A stretch of 64,000 nt of DNA from Serratia quinivorans (lineage in GTDB: Bacteria > Pseudomonadota > Gammaproteobacteria > Enterobacterales > Enterobacteriaceae): positions 550,294 to 614,293 of the forward strand of contig NZ_CAMKGL010000002.1 of NCBI RefSeq assembly GCF_946227985.1, read 5' to 3'. This document shows positions 63,467-64,000 of this stretch, piece by piece. Within the stretch, counting starts at the first letter, position 1, and every line of letters begins with the position of its first letter. The notes beneath the pieces were generated by a model. The model saw only the letters and a program-made list of their open reading frames with translations. It did no database searches and was not told the DNA's origin. Made by a program: the position numbers and the translations under genes.

Positions 63467-63691
63467 TTACATCGCCTCGAAGTCTGGTTCTTCCGCCACC
63501 GGTTTCGGCGGCGAATTTCGGAATTTCACAGGGTTCAGGAAATGCCCCCATGTTGTTTTTGGGTGACCGTCCGGACGCTCAATAAAAAATATTCCAGCCC
63601 GGCGGAGTGCGTCACACTGTTTCGTCTTATAGTGGTGACCGGTCAACTCAATCATCTCTTCTTTCGTGATTATGTCGTGATCGTTTCGCAT
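63467..63691 (-). CDS. Small DUF4224-type phage protein
   Basis: 74 residues: IITKEEMIELTGHHYKTKQCDALRRAGIFFIERPDGHPKTTWGHFLNPVK is the DUF4224 pattern often encoded beside phage integrases and considered excisionase-like. A good GAGGAAA site precedes the ATG. Its stop abuts the integrase GTG, so the two are coupled. Function inferred from position. Confidence 0.78.
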   Translation of the reverse strand: MRNDHDIITKEEMIELTGHHYKTKQCDALRRAGIFFIERPDGHPKTTWGHFLNPVKFRNSPPKPVAEEPDFEAM

Positions 63692-63857
63692 GGTCTTTCC
63701 TCGGTTCGATCATCCTGGCGATTGCGTCGTCGGTTACACGACACGCCTCGATGACGTCTTGTTCGCTGAGTTGCGTTTTCCGTACGCTGGCCGACAGCCG
63801 GCCGATTTTGAGGTCGAAGTCAGAGAGTAAGCGTGCGCCTGGTTGCCATCGTTGCAT
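63648..63857 (-). CDS. Small hypothetical phage-type protein
   Basis: 69 residues, charged and helical (LLSDFDLKIGRLSASVRKTQLSEQDVIEACRVTDDAIARMIEPRKDHAKRS). Overlaps the next gene by 44 bases; GGGGAA lies 5 bases before the ATG. No family recognised. Likely part of the element's early operon. Confidence 0.55.
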   Translation of the reverse strand: MQRWQPGARLLSDFDLKIGRLSASVRKTQLSEQDVIEACRVTDDAIARMIEPRKDHAKRSRHNHERRDD

Positions 63858-63969
63858 TGCTGTTCCCCGTTGTGTGGTTTACAGCAATGCTAACGATGGC
63901 TGGGTGAATAGACCCGGGTTTTATAGACACTTTTTTGCCTCATAATAGAGGCTTAATGAAGGAGTGTTT

Positions 63970-64000
63970 ATGTCAGCCAAAAATTTCACTGAAGAATTCA
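63970..64000 (+). CDS. Start of a probable IS3-family transposase OrfA (cut by the window edge)
   Basis: Ten codons, MSAKNFTEEF, preceded by GGAG at 5-8 bases. This opening (MS-x-K-x-F/Y-T-E-E-F) is common to IS3-family OrfA proteins, which begin with an HTH. About 60 bases upstream contain TAGACCCGGGTTTTATAGACA, which may be the terminal inverted repeat region. With so little sequence the call is tentative. Confidence 0.5.
   Translation, partial: MSAKNFTEEF

Overview
The window is about 64 kb of an enterobacterial chromosome that I assign to the genus Serratia. The extracellular nuclease at 20083-20880 is nearly identical, as I remember it, to the S. marcescens secreted nuclease. The gene order matP-ompA-sulA-tfoX-yccS-yccF-helD-mgsA-yccT-yccU-hspQ-rlmI-yccX-tusE-yccA-serT is the conserved core order of the Enterobacterales. 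Species is not resolved; a non-marcescens Serratia would fit.

Layout. 1-13.4 kb is core housekeeping DNA ending at tRNA-Ser(UGA). 13.4-27.6 kb is a mixed accessory stretch: a BetT-like transporter, a three-subunit periplasmic sugar-acid dehydrogenase, the nuclease under a LexA box, a TrkG-type potassium transporter, wrbA, and several transporter/regulator pairs. 27.7-33.7 kb is the uracil-degrading rut operon (rutABCDFG, no rutE) with a sigma-54-type promoter and RutR half-sites, divergent from rutR. 33.7-37.7 kb holds cycA, the UvrC-like nuclease cho, a short DedA-like protein and a small monooxygenase. 37.8-44.7 kb is the most unusual part: a tightly packed five-gene operon (3-hydroxyacyl-CoA dehydrogenase, thiolase, 5-aminolevulinate-synthase-like enzyme, MFS exporter, enoyl-CoA hydratase) divergent from a SdiA-like LuxR solo. 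I read it as a quorum-linked route to a small alpha-aminoketone-derived product, structure unknown. 45.5-55.8 kb is a complete trans-4-hydroxy-L-proline utilisation region: epimerase and three-subunit D-hydroxyproline dehydrogenase on one strand; deaminase, semialdehyde dehydrogenase, permease and imine reductase on the other; an AraC-type regulator between them.

55.9-58.0 kb carries small lipoproteins, an AT-rich patch with a lone KilAC-like protein, and yecF. 58.8-62.3 kb is the conserved uvrY-uvrC-pgsA-tRNA-Gly-tRNA-Cys-tRNA-Leu block. The tRNA-Leu gene is followed directly by a tyrosine integrase and small phage-type genes: the left end of an integrated element. The first codons of a probable IS3-family orfA are cut by the right edge of the window.

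Regulatory sites visible in the sequence include two perfect CTGT-N8-ACAG LexA boxes (sulA and nuclease), a heat-shock-type promoter before hspQ, a -24/-12 promoter before rutA, and stable-RNA promoters for tRNA-Ser and the tRNA-Gly/Cys/Leu cluster.
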